In this document: positions 26,547 to 34,631 of the stretch, in pieces
How positions within the stretch are numbered: the first letter of the stretch is position 1
Layout of the letters: each line of letters begins with the position of its first letter
NCBI RefSeq assembly: GCF_020711255.1
Contig: NZ_JAJFAW010000001.1
Location: 186,001-250,000, forward strand
From: Hymenobacter plasmatis
Lineage (GTDB): Bacteria; Bacteroidota; Bacteroidia; Cytophagales; Hymenobacteraceae
Length of the DNA: 64,000 nucleotides
Direction: 5' to 3'
The notes under the pieces: generated by a model
What the model was told of the DNA's origin: nothing
Databases searched by the model: none
The model's input: the letters and a program-made list of their open reading frames with translations, nothing else
Translations under genes and position numbers: made by a program

Positions 26547-27101
26547 GTGACCACCACGAGTACGAGCGACGAAGCACTGATGGCCGCTGTACGGGCCGAT
26601 GACCTCGACCAGCTCGTGCCGCTATTCGAGCGGTACCACGGGCCCTTGTTCAATTACCTCACCCGCCTCACCAACGACCGCGAAACCAGCGAAGACCTCA
26701 CCCAGACCGTGTTCGAGCGCATCCTCAAATACCGCAGCAGCTACCAGCCCACCCAGCCCTTCAAGGCCTGGGTGTACCAGATGGCCCGCAACGTGCACGC
26801 CGACTACTGGCAGCGCCGCGAGAAGCTGCGCGCCGCCGATGTAGACGTGGAGGAGGTGGAGCGCACCGGCGGCCTGCGCGGCGCGGCCGTCTCCCAAATG
26901 CGGGTGAGCACCTGCGCCGACGACCTGCACGAGGCCCTGGCGATGCTGCCCGCCCCGCAGCGCGAAATCCTGGTGCTGAACCGCTTCCAGGGCTTCGGCT
27001 ACGAAGAAATCGGGCAGCTGCTGGGCTGCACCGCCGAAGCCGCCCGCGTGAAAGCCCACCGCGCCCTGCAGGCGCTGCGCAAAATCTATTTCGCCACCTA
27101 A
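26547..27101 (+). CDS. ECF RNA polymerase sigma factor, cassette 2
   Basis: 184 residues from a GTG start (MTTTSTSDEALMAAVRADD). The open frame begins at an ATG at 26499, but that codon falls within the promoter motif; starting at 26547 also makes the N terminus match the cassette 1 sigma factor. Region 2: LVPLFERYHGPLFNYLTRL, SEDLTQTVFERILKY, FKAWVYQMARNVHADYWQRR. Region 4: LPAPQREILVLNRFQGFGY and AEAARVKAHRALQALRK. The anti-sigma gene begins 3 bases after its stop. Paralogue of the sigma gene at 23056. Confidence 0.92.
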   Translation: MTTTSTSDEALMAAVRADDLDQLVPLFERYHGPLFNYLTRLTNDRETSEDLTQTVFERILKYRSSYQPTQPFKAWVYQMARNVHADYWQRREKLRAADVDVEEVERTGGLRGAAVSQMRVSTCADDLHEALAMLPAPQREILVLNRFQGFGYEEIGQLLGCTAEAARVKAHRALQALRKIYFAT

Positions 27102-27104
27102 GCC

Positions 27105-27962
27105 ATGAAAACGCCCGAACTTTCTGCCTGCCACGAGCTAGAAGCGCTGCTGCCGGCCTACGTGGAGCACAGTCTGCCCGCTGCCGAGGCCGACCGCGTG
27201 GCGGCCCACTTGCCCACCTGCCCCGCCTGCCAGCTGCAGGTAACCCAGCTCCGCGCCCTCACCGACGACCTGGACGCGGCCCTGCCCGAGGTGCCCCGCA
27301 CGGCCCTGCGCGCCAACTTTATGGCCATGCTGGAAGAGCAAAAAGCCTTGCTGCCCACCGCAGCGGCCAGCAGCGCCCCGGCCCCGGCTCAACCCGAAGC
27401 CAAGGTGGTGTCGATGTGGCCCACGGCGGTGGCCAATAACTGGATGCGCATTGCCGCCAGCATTGTCCTGATTGCTGCCGGCGTGTTCCTCGGGCGCCAG
27501 CTGCCCTGGGGGGGGCGGGCTAATGACAGCGTGGCTACCACTTCGGAAGCGGATAAGAACACCCGCTACGCCCTGGCCCAGGCCCTGGCCGGCGACAACG
27601 GCCGCACGGTTTCGGCCAGCGACCGGATTCGGCTGGTGACCAACTCCCCCAAAGAATCGGAGCCCGGCGACCCCACCGTGCAGGTGCTCATCAACACCCT
27701 CAATTTCGACCCCAATCCCAACGTGCGCCTGGCGGCCTGCGAAGCCTTGTACCGCCTCCGCGACGACCCCCGGGTGCGGGAGGGCCTGGCCAACTCCCTG
27801 CCCATCCAAACCGACCCCAACGTGCAAATCGCGCTGATTGACATGGTGGTTTCGATGCGCGTGCGCCGGGCTGTGCCCCAGCTCGAGCGCCTGGCCAAAC
27901 GCCCCGATGCCCTGCCCGTGGTGCGGGCGCAGGCCGAAGCCGGCATCGGCAAACTGATTTAG
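27105..27962 (+). CDS. Membrane anti-sigma factor with zinc finger and HEAT-like repeats, cassette 2
   Basis: 285 residues. Zinc finger HLPTCPAC (H35, C39, C42) near the N terminus, one membrane segment at about 113-130 (WMRIAASIVLIAAGVFLG), then a helical outer region: VQVLINTLNFDPNPNVRLA, CEALYRLRDDPRVREGLAN, VQIALIDMVVSMRVRRAV and PVVRAQAEAGIGKLI. The repeats align with those of the cassette 1 anti-sigma factor (DPNVNVRLA / DPNPNVRLA), so the two arose by duplication. It should bind the adjacent sigma factor and release it on a periplasmic signal. Confidence 0.88.
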   Translation: MKTPELSACHELEALLPAYVEHSLPAAEADRVAAHLPTCPACQLQVTQLRALTDDLDAALPEVPRTALRANFMAMLEEQKALLPTAAASSAPAPAQPEAKVVSMWPTAVANNWMRIAASIVLIAAGVFLGRQLPWGGRANDSVATTSEADKNTRYALAQALAGDNGRTVSASDRIRLVTNSPKESEPGDPTVQVLINTLNFDPNPNVRLAACEALYRLRDDPRVREGLANSLPIQTDPNVQIALIDMVVSMRVRRAVPQLERLAKRPDALPVVRAQAEAGIGKLI

Positions 27963-28060
27963 TCTTCTCGTTTTCCTACTCTTTTCTCACCTGTTTTCTG
28001 CTCGCGGCGCCGGCCTCCGGTGCCGCGCCAGGACCTCACTTGCCTAACTTTTTTACCTCC

Positions 28061-28831
28061 ATGAACAAGCTCATTATACTCGCAATGGCGGGCCTGCTGG
28101 CGGCCCAGGCCGGGCACGCCCAGGAATACCGCACCAAACTCGGCGGCAAAGACCGCAAAATTATCATCGACATGCAGGGCAGCGACGTGACGGTGGAAGG
28201 CATCGAGGGCAATGAGCTGGTGATAAAAGGCGACGGCTACGAGGAAGCGCCCAAGCGCGCTGAGGGCCTGCGCCCCATCTACAACTCGGCCGTGGACAAC
28301 ACCAAAATCGGCTTGGCCGTGACGCAGCAGGACAACACCGTGCACATTGTGCGGGCCTCGCGCAAAGACGCCAACTACACCATTCGGGTGCCGCGCAACT
28401 CCACCGTGCAGTACAACCAGACCAACTGGAACGGCGGCGACGTGGCCGTGCGCGACGTGACCGGCGACCTCGAAGTAAACGTGAAAAACGGCGATATCAA
28501 GCTCACCAACGTGACCGGTCCCGTGGTGGCCAACACCGTGAGCGGCGACGTGCAGGTGCGCTTTGCCCCGCTCCGCCAGGGACCCAGCTCCATTTCTACC
28601 GTGAGCGGCGATGTGGACGTGAGCATGCCTGCCAACACCAAGGCCACGCTAAAGCTGCGCTCGGTATCGGGCGAGGTCTACACTGATTTCGACCTGAACC
28701 TGGGCAAAGGCCAGGACACGAGCATGCGCCACGTAGGCGGCCAGGTAGTCGACGGCAGCATCAACGGCGGCGGCAACTCGGTGTCGCTCAAAACCGTGAG
28801 CGGCGACGTTTTCGTCCGCAAAGCCAAGTAG
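28061..28831 (+). CDS. DUF4097 beta-strand-repeat protein 3
   Basis: 256 residues from MNKLIILAMAGLLAAQAGHA, a signal peptide. Ladder of strands: IDMQGSDVTVEGIEGNELVI, LEVNVKNGDIKLTNVTG, NTVSGDVQVRF, STVSGDVDVSMPANTKATL, RSVSGEVYTDF and final KTVSGDVFVRKAK. The last element matches the ends of proteins 2 and 4. About 100 bases after the anti-sigma gene on the same strand, so probably in the same operon. Role inferred as for protein 1. Confidence 0.88.
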   Translation: MNKLIILAMAGLLAAQAGHAQEYRTKLGGKDRKIIIDMQGSDVTVEGIEGNELVIKGDGYEEAPKRAEGLRPIYNSAVDNTKIGLAVTQQDNTVHIVRASRKDANYTIRVPRNSTVQYNQTNWNGGDVAVRDVTGDLEVNVKNGDIKLTNVTGPVVANTVSGDVQVRFAPLRQGPSSISTVSGDVDVSMPANTKATLKLRSVSGEVYTDFDLNLGKGQDTSMRHVGGQVVDGSINGGGNSVSLKTVSGDVFVRKAK

Positions 28832-28850
28832 GAACGCGCTGTAAAAAACA

Positions 28851-28953
28851 GTCATGCCTCGGCTTCTTGTCATGCTGAGGCACGAAGCATCTTATCGCCG
28901 GTGAACGAGTCGTGCGAACGTGATAAGATGCTTCGCTGCGCTCTGCATGACAA
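28851..28953. repeat. REPIN-like inverted repeat
   Basis: Left arm TTGTCATGCTGAGGCACGAA with ATCTTATC, right arm GATAAGATGCTTCGCTGCGC then TCTGCATGACAA, about 30 bases apart. It lies between DUF4097 genes 3 and 4 and may act as a partial transcript end or a folded RNA spacer. Confidence 0.8.
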
Positions 28954-29015
28954 CAGATTGCCTTCAGCCTCCACTATCACTCAAAACCAGCCTTTCACCT
29001 CTCATTTTCTGCATC

Positions 29016-29762
29016 ATGCGCCGCTTCCTATTCTTTCTGTTGCTGGTTATTGCCGCGAGCGGCGTCCAGCAGGCTACGGCCCAAAAAATCATCGAAAAAA
29101 GTGCTAACCTGGCGGCCGGCCAGCGGGTGTTTCTGAACCTGCGGCAGGCCAGCAACATCCACATCCGGGCCGGGGCCACCGGCAAAATGACCGTGAAGGC
29201 CTCCGTCAGCATCAACCAAAATAAGCTCAACGATGCCTTGCTGCTCACCCTGGAGCCGGCCGGCGATGAGCTCAAGCTGACCTCGGAGTTTGACAAGGAA
29301 ATGCTGCGCAAAGCCGAGCCCGGCGACTGCCCCAATGGCGGCTCCTACTACGGCGATACGTACATCAACAACGGCAAAAACGGCAGCGCCCGCGACCGCG
29401 GCGGCCGCGTAGTGAACCAGGTGTGCGCCGTGATTGAGTACGACATCACCGTGCCCGCCGATGTGGCCCTGCACGTGAGTACGCTCAGCGGCAACATCGA
29501 CATCGTGGGCCTCACCGGGGCCATCGAGGCCAAGTCCCTGAGCGGCTTCGTAGACGTGGCCTGGCCCGCCACCAAGGGCGCCGAGCTGGCTCTCAAAACC
29601 ATCACTGGCGAGGTGTATACCGACCAGGACATTGCGTTTAGCTCAACCCCGCAGAAAAACCCCATGGTGGGCTACCAGCTGCGCGGCACCCTGAAGGGCA
29701 GCGGCCCGCTCGTCAAGCTCGAATCCATCAGCAACGACGTGTATTTCCGCAAGCGGAAGTAA
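29016..29762 (+). CDS. DUF4097 beta-strand-repeat protein 4
   Basis: 248 residues from MRRFLFFLLLVIAASGVQQA; the frame continues upstream through the REPIN-like repeat, which is not coding. Signal peptide ends near ATAQ. Strand ladder: VFLNLRQASNIHIRAGATGK, LHVSTLSGNIDIVGLTGAIE, KSLSGFVDVAWPATKGAEL, KTITGEVYTDQD and final ESISNDVYFRKRK. A loop with two cysteines (DCPNGGSY ... VNQVCAVIEY) is not seen in proteins 1-3. It may share the cassette 2 transcript, depending on read-through of the repeat. Confidence 0.85.
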   Translation: MRRFLFFLLLVIAASGVQQATAQKIIEKSANLAAGQRVFLNLRQASNIHIRAGATGKMTVKASVSINQNKLNDALLLTLEPAGDELKLTSEFDKEMLRKAEPGDCPNGGSYYGDTYINNGKNGSARDRGGRVVNQVCAVIEYDITVPADVALHVSTLSGNIDIVGLTGAIEAKSLSGFVDVAWPATKGAELALKTITGEVYTDQDIAFSSTPQKNPMVGYQLRGTLKGSGPLVKLESISNDVYFRKRK

Positions 29763-29943
29763 CCATTCCACAAGGCGGGAGTTTCCACGCAAAAGGGCGC
29801 CACACCGGCGGCCACCTGCACTCGTGTGTCCTGATGGTCAGCCTTTAAAGACGAGATTTCCCTGGATTTTTTTGGAATCATCCGAAGAGTTGGGCAACCG
29901 TTTGCGCCGTTTTGCATCTATATCAACCACACTTCTTTCTGCT

Positions 29944-32511
29944 ATGACCGGCACCTTTTCTCTGCGCGTTTTCTTTCTGTTTATCGGGTTTCTTGGGCTG
30001 GCCTTGCCCAATGCCATGGCCCAAACCGCAGCCCCCGCGGCTGCTCCCACGGCCACGGCCGGGCCCAAGCGCCAGCTGGGCGCCGTGCGCATCAAAGAGG
30101 CCATGAAAATTGACGGCGTGCTCGACGAAGCGGCGTGGCAAACAGCCCCCGTTGCCACCAATTTTATTCAGCAGCGGCCCAACCCCGGCGTGCCCGAGAA
30201 GCTGGCCACCGAAGTGCGGGTGCTCTACGACGATGCCGCCATTTACGTGGGCGCTGTGATGCACGACCTTTCCCAGGATTCCATTCCGCGGGAGCTGACG
30301 GCGCGCGACAACACCGGCAACTCCGACTTCTTCGGCATTTTCCTCGATACGTACTTCGACCAGCTCAACGGCTACGCCTTCATCGTGACCAGCAGCGGCG
30401 TGCAGATGGATTCGCGCTACTCGCCGGCGGGCGGCGAAGATTTCAACTGGAATGCGGTGTGGGAAAGCAGCACCGCGCCGCGGGGCACCGATTGGGTGGC
30501 TGAGCTGCGCATTCCCTACTCCGCCATCCGTTTCAGCACGGCCGATGTGCAGCGCTGGGGCGTGAACTTCATGCGGCAGCGCAAGCGCGAAAACCAGCAG
30601 TTTTTCTGGAACGAAGTGAAGCCCCAGGTCGACGGCTTTGTGAACCAGTGGGGCGAGCTCACGGGCGTGCAGGGCGTGAAGCCACCGCTGCGCCTCTCGC
30701 TCACGCCCTACGTGTCGAGCTACGTGAACCACAACCCCTTGAACGCCGAAGGCACCAAGCGCACCACCACGAGCTTCAACGGCGGGGCCGACATCAAGTG
30801 GGGCATCAACGAAAGCTTCACGCTCGACGCTACGCTTGTGCCCGATTTTGGGCAGGTGCAGAGCGACAACCAGGTGCTCAACCTCTCCCCGTTTGAGGTG
30901 CAGTTCAATGAGAACCGGCAGTTTTTTACCGAAGGCACCGAGCTATTCAACAAAGGCAATCTGTTTTACTCGCGGCGGGTGGGCGCCACGCCCATTGGCT
31001 TCTACAACGTGGCGGCCGGCGCCCACGAGCGCATCGTGAGCAACCCCGCCGAGACCCGCTTGCTCAACGCCACCAAAATTTCGGGCCGCACCAGCAAGGG
31101 CCTCGGCATTGGCGTGTTCAATGCCCTGAGCAACGACGTGTACGCCACCCTCCGGAACGAGGAAACGGGGGAGAAGCGCGAGGTGCTCACACAGCCCTTT
31201 GCCAACTACAACATTGCGGTGCTCGACCAGAGCCTGAAGAACAATTCCTACGTTTCGCTCATCAACACCAACGTGACGCGGGCTGGCTCAACCTACGACG
31301 CCAACGTGACCGGCGCCCTGTTTCGCTTCGCCAACAAAAAGAACTCCTACGCCACCGAGGGCCGCGTGGTGTATTCCAACCGCCGGGGCATGGCGTTCGG
31401 CACGGGCAAGGAGGTCTCGGACCGCGACGGCTATAAGTATCAGGTGGGCGTGAGCAAAATCAGCGGCAATTTCACCTGGTACTACAACCACGGCATTGAG
31501 TCGAACACCTACAACCCCAACGACCTGGGCATCTTGTTCGGCAACAACAACATCACCAACTCGCTGGATTTGGTGTACCGCAAATACAAGCCGTTCTGGA
31601 AGGTCAACAACTTCGCCATTTTCTCCAACATCAGCCACTCGCTCCTGTACAAGCCCACGCTGTACCAGGCGCTCAATTTTTACCTCGGCGCAAACACCAC
31701 CTTCACCAAAAGCTTCAATCAAATCGGCTTCGACCTGAACGTGGACCCCGTAACCCACGACTTCTACGAGCCGCGCACCTTTCCGCTGGGCGACTACTAC
31801 GTGCGCGTGCCCGGCAACGCCCGCCTCGTGGTGTTCCTGAATTCCGACTCGCGCAAGAAGTTTTCCTACGGCTGGAATGTCGGGGCGCAGCACTACGGCC
31901 TCGACGACCGGCTGCCCCGGCCGCGCCGCACGGGCTACAGCTTTGGCGCCTACCCGCGCTACCGCGTAAACGACCACCTTTCCTTCCGCTACAGCATCGA
32001 CTGGAGCCTGCGCGTGAACCAAATCGGCTACGTAAACGGCGGTATGGACGCCAACGAAGTGCTTGACCAGCCATTTCTGGGCCAGATTATCCTGGGCCGC
32101 CGCAACGTGGCCACCGTGTCCAACGTCGTGTCAACGGCCTACACCTTCACCAACCGCATGTCGTTTACGCTGCGCCTGCGCCACTACACCAGCAACGTGC
32201 ACTACAACGATTTCTCCCAGTTGAGCCACAACGGCGACGAGCAGCTGGTGAACTACCAGCGCAACCGCGACAACACCTACAACGCCTTCAACGTGGATGC
32301 CGTGTATTCGTGGTGGTTTGCGCCGGGTTCGCAACTCAGCGTGGTGTGGAAAAATGCCGGCTCAACTTATCTGCAAGCCGAAGAGGCCACGCCCCTATAC
32401 TTCGATAATTTCAACAACACCATCAACACGCCGCACAACAACTCGGTGTCGGTGAAGGTGCTCTATTATCTCGACTACCTTGCCCTTAGGCGCAGCAAGG
32501 TGCCCCACTAG
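29944..32511 (+). CDS. DUF5916 outer-membrane protein with N-terminal carbohydrate-binding-like domain
   Basis: 855 residues from MTGTFSLRVFFLFIGFLGLA, a signal peptide ending near AMAQT. Residues about 45-230 are a carbohydrate-binding family 9-like domain (VRIKEAMKIDGVLDEAAWQT; FFGIFLDTYFDQLNGYAFIV; TDWVAELRIPYSAIRF). The rest is the DUF5916 part, with FNENRQFFTEGTELFNKGNL, SGRTSKGLGIGVFNALS and a barrel ending LYYLDYLALRRSK. DUF5916 proteins are predicted outer-membrane proteins of unknown substrate; the CBM9-like domain hints at glycan binding. Start chosen for the signal peptide. Confidence 0.88.
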   Translation: MTGTFSLRVFFLFIGFLGLALPNAMAQTAAPAAAPTATAGPKRQLGAVRIKEAMKIDGVLDEAAWQTAPVATNFIQQRPNPGVPEKLATEVRVLYDDAAIYVGAVMHDLSQDSIPRELTARDNTGNSDFFGIFLDTYFDQLNGYAFIVTSSGVQMDSRYSPAGGEDFNWNAVWESSTAPRGTDWVAELRIPYSAIRFSTADVQRWGVNFMRQRKRENQQFFWNEVKPQVDGFVNQWGELTGVQGVKPPLRLSLTPYVSSYVNHNPLNAEGTKRTTTSFNGGADIKWGINESFTLDATLVPDFGQVQSDNQVLNLSPFEVQFNENRQFFTEGTELFNKGNLFYSRRVGATPIGFYNVAAGAHERIVSNPAETRLLNATKISGRTSKGLGIGVFNALSNDVYATLRNEETGEKREVLTQPFANYNIAVLDQSLKNNSYVSLINTNVTRAGSTYDANVTGALFRFANKKNSYATEGRVVYSNRRGMAFGTGKEVSDRDGYKYQVGVSKISGNFTWYYNHGIESNTYNPNDLGILFGNNNITNSLDLVYRKYKPFWKVNNFAIFSNISHSLLYKPTLYQALNFYLGANTTFTKSFNQIGFDLNVDPVTHDFYEPRTFPLGDYYVRVPGNARLVVFLNSDSRKKFSYGWNVGAQHYGLDDRLPRPRRTGYSFGAYPRYRVNDHLSFRYSIDWSLRVNQIGYVNGGMDANEVLDQPFLGQIILGRRNVATVSNVVSTAYTFTNRMSFTLRLRHYTSNVHYNDFSQLSHNGDEQLVNYQRNRDNTYNAFNVDAVYSWWFAPGSQLSVVWKNAGSTYLQAEEATPLYFDNFNNTINTPHNNSVSVKVLYYLDYLALRRSKVPH

Positions 32512-32540
32512 GTTGTTGTTTTACGCTTTTTTTGCTGACT

Positions 32541-33080
32541 ATGAAATCGTTCGTCACCGTTTGCTGCGCCTTGCTGCTGTTCGGCAAGCTACCTCGGGCC
32601 GGGGCCCAGACTATCACGCCTCGGGAGCACACCAGCGAGGTGGCCAGTGCTTTCTTTAAAGAAAAACACAAGGTCAAGGACAAGAAAGGGACGCATACCG
32701 AGGTGCACGTCAGTATGAGCAGCCAGCCTTGGGTGGCCGCTCCTGCTGCTTATGCCGGAACGTATGAGGTGGAAGGCAGCGCGTTCAAACTTACGGTCGA
32801 AGCTCTTTCTTCTGGCCACTTAGGCCTTGCCGGTGTCGTTCCGGATGCTAACGGAGCTGGCTCCGCACGTCCGGTCAAGTTCAGCGATGTACGAGTGCAG
32901 GACGGATGGCTCACCGCCACCAAAACCGATGAATCGGGCGTTGCCCAGCCGTTCACGGCGGCGTTCCTGCTGCAGTCGCGCAATGGAGTGGTAAGCCAGG
33001 GCCTTGGCACCAAGCTGCCCCAGCCGCTGGAATGGCAAGGCTTGGTACTGAACAAGCTGTTTTATCAAAAGCAGAAATAG
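32541..33080 (+). CDS. Secreted protein, unknown
   Basis: 179 residues from MKSFVTVCCALLLFGKLPRA, signal peptide ending near AGAQ. The mature part has an acidic/basic stretch (FFKEKHKVKDKKGTHTEV) and then beta-rich sequence (AYAGTYEVEGSAFKLTVEAL; VKFSDVRVQDGWLTATK; FTAAFLLQSRNG). No family is recognised. It begins 29 bases after the DUF5916 gene and is followed by a short fragment that resembles a DUF5916 C terminus, so it may have been inserted next to or within a duplicated DUF5916 region. Confidence 0.7.
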   Translation: MKSFVTVCCALLLFGKLPRAGAQTITPREHTSEVASAFFKEKHKVKDKKGTHTEVHVSMSSQPWVAAPAAYAGTYEVEGSAFKLTVEALSSGHLGLAGVVPDANGAGSARPVKFSDVRVQDGWLTATKTDESGVAQPFTAAFLLQSRNGVVSQGLGTKLPQPLEWQGLVLNKLFYQKQK

Positions 33081-33099
33081 CTGCTGCGGATTAACATAG

Positions 33100-33150
33100 A
33101 TGCCCTACTACCGCAGTTACCTCGACTACCTCACGCTGCGCAAGAAATAG
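33100..33150 (+). pseudogene. 16-codon remnant of a DUF5916 C terminus
   Basis: ATG to TAG reads MPYYRSYLDYLTLRKK, closely like the end of the DUF5916 protein upstream (LYYLDYLALRRSK). The frame has a stop immediately before the ATG, so it is a leftover of a second DUF5916 copy and not a gene. See the finding on this site. Confidence 0.45.
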
Positions 33151-33186
33151 CCGCCGGCGCCCCGTAAAGGCGCGGCCTTCAGAAAA

Positions 33187-33303
33187 ACCGCCCTGCTGGG
33201 CGGGGTCGAAGCATCTCCCCACGAGCATCATGTTTGGTTGGTGAGTACGCTCCTTCGCTGCAACGAAGCGGGTGGGATGCTTCAACCCCGTTCGGTGGGG
33301 CGC
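33187..33303. repeat. Inverted repeat, diverged REPIN-like
   Basis: Left arm GGCGGGGTCGAAGCATCTCC, right arm GGTGGGATGCTTCAACCCCG, with GAAGCATC/GATGCTTC cores as in the other REPIN-like elements but different outer sequence. Confidence 0.6.
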
Positions 33304-33366
33304 TTTTATTGTCCAGGTTGCGGAATTGTCCGTCCTTTGCACGGACCCTTTAACCATTCGCGCGGT

Positions 33367-34161
33367 ATGCCGGCAACCAGTGCCCTAGAACTTCGAACCG
33401 TGGCCGTGACGCGCTACGTGACGCCGTTGCGCGAAGGCGGCTCCCTGCCCGCCTTGGTGGAAGCCGACGACGGCTTTCTCTACGTGCTCAAGTTTCGGGG
33501 AGCAGGGCAGGGGGTGAAGGCCCTCATCGCCGAGCTAATTGTGGGCGAGTTGGCCCGGGTGCTGGGCCTGCGCGTGCCCGAGCTGGTGTTTTGTGAGCTC
33601 GACGAAGCCTTCGGCCGCACCGAGCCCGACGAGGAAATCCAGGATTTGCTGCGCGCCAGCACCGGCCGCAACCTGGCCTTGCACTTCCTCTCCGGCGCCA
33701 TCACCTACGATGCCCTGGTCACCACCATCGACCCGCGCCTAGCGTCGCAAATCGTGTGGCTCGACAGCCTGACGCTGAACGTGGACCGCACCGCCCGCAA
33801 CACCAACATGCTGATGTGGCACAAGGAGCTGTGGCTAATTGACCACGGCGCGGCCCTCTACGTGCACCACGCCGGCCCCGACTGGGCCCAGCCGCGTCCG
33901 CGCCCATTTCCGCAGATTAAGGCCCACGTGCTGCTGCCCCAGGCCAGCGAGCTGGCCGCAGTAGATGCCGAGAGCCGTGCCTTGCTCACGCCCGCGCGCA
34001 TTCGGGCCATCGTGGCGCTGGTGCCCGATGAATGGCTGGCCCACGACGAGGCCTCGGCCGAGGAGCAGCGCGCCGACTACGTCCGCTTCTTGGAAACCCG
34101 CCTGGCGGCATCAGAAACCTTTGTTCAGGAAGCCCAAGATGCCCGACAAGCACTTATTTGA
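33367..34161 (+). CDS. HipA-like kinase-domain protein
   Basis: 264 residues from MPATSALELRTVAVT; the upstream in-frame extension runs through the repeat. It matches the short HipA-like family (one kinase-like domain, no N-terminal HipA subdomain). Kinase-like residues are intact: K42 in LYVLKFRGAGQG for nucleotide binding, D140 and N145 in LNVDRTARNTNML as catalytic Asp and metal-binding Asn, and D159 in LWLIDHGAAL as the DFG-like Asp. Its end overlaps the DUF3037 gene by 23 bases. The target is unknown. No HipB-like DNA-binding partner is present, so it is not a standard HipBA module. Confidence 0.85.
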   Translation: MPATSALELRTVAVTRYVTPLREGGSLPALVEADDGFLYVLKFRGAGQGVKALIAELIVGELARVLGLRVPELVFCELDEAFGRTEPDEEIQDLLRASTGRNLALHFLSGAITYDALVTTIDPRLASQIVWLDSLTLNVDRTARNTNMLMWHKELWLIDHGAALYVHHAGPDWAQPRPRPFPQIKAHVLLPQASELAAVDAESRALLTPARIRAIVALVPDEWLAHDEASAEEQRADYVRFLETRLAASETFVQEAQDARQALI

Positions 34162-34522
34162 GTACGCCGTGCTGCGCGTAGTGCCCCGCGTAGAGCGCGA
34201 AGAGTTTCTCAACGTCGGCGTTATCGTGTACTGCCGGTCCCTGGGCTTTCTGCAAACCCGGCACGAGCTTCCAGAAGCCCGCCTGCGCGCCTTCGCAGAC
34301 GGCCTGGACCTGGATGAGCTCAACGCCCGCCTGCACGCCTTCGAGCGCATTTGCCAAGGCCGCACCACCGGGGGCACCATCGGCCAGTTTCCCATTGCCG
34401 AGCGTTTTCGCTGGCTCACGGCCACGCGCAGCACCATCGTGCAAACCTCGCCCGTGCACCCCGGCCTCTGCACCGATGCCGCCGAAACCCTAACGCGGCT
34501 ATTCGCCCAGTTGGTGCAATAG
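34139..34522 (+). CDS. DUF3037 family protein
   Basis: 127 residues from MPDKHLFEYAVLRVVPRVER. DUF3037 marks: EEFLNVGVIVYCRSLGFLQTRH, FERICQG, GQFPIAERFRWLTATRSTIV and QTSPVHPGLC. No signal or membrane segment, so cytoplasmic. It starts inside the end of the HipA-like gene, which means the two are translated together and probably act together. The pair is conserved in many bacteria; the biochemical function of DUF3037 is not established. Confidence 0.88.
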   Translation: MPDKHLFEYAVLRVVPRVEREEFLNVGVIVYCRSLGFLQTRHELPEARLRAFADGLDLDELNARLHAFERICQGRTTGGTIGQFPIAERFRWLTATRSTIVQTSPVHPGLCTDAAETLTRLFAQLVQ

Positions 34523-34631
34523 GGCATTCGGCTAGCGGTTGTGAGGGCTGCTGGCATGCGTGCCCTTTGGGTTGGGTTATTTTCGCTGGATGTTTCCACC
34601 CACTGAGCTCCCCGACACCTCCGCAGGCCGC

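Noticed and set aside
33367..34161. Complete HipBA toxin-antitoxin
   Set aside because: No HipB-like helix-turn-helix gene is next to it; the partner is DUF3037.
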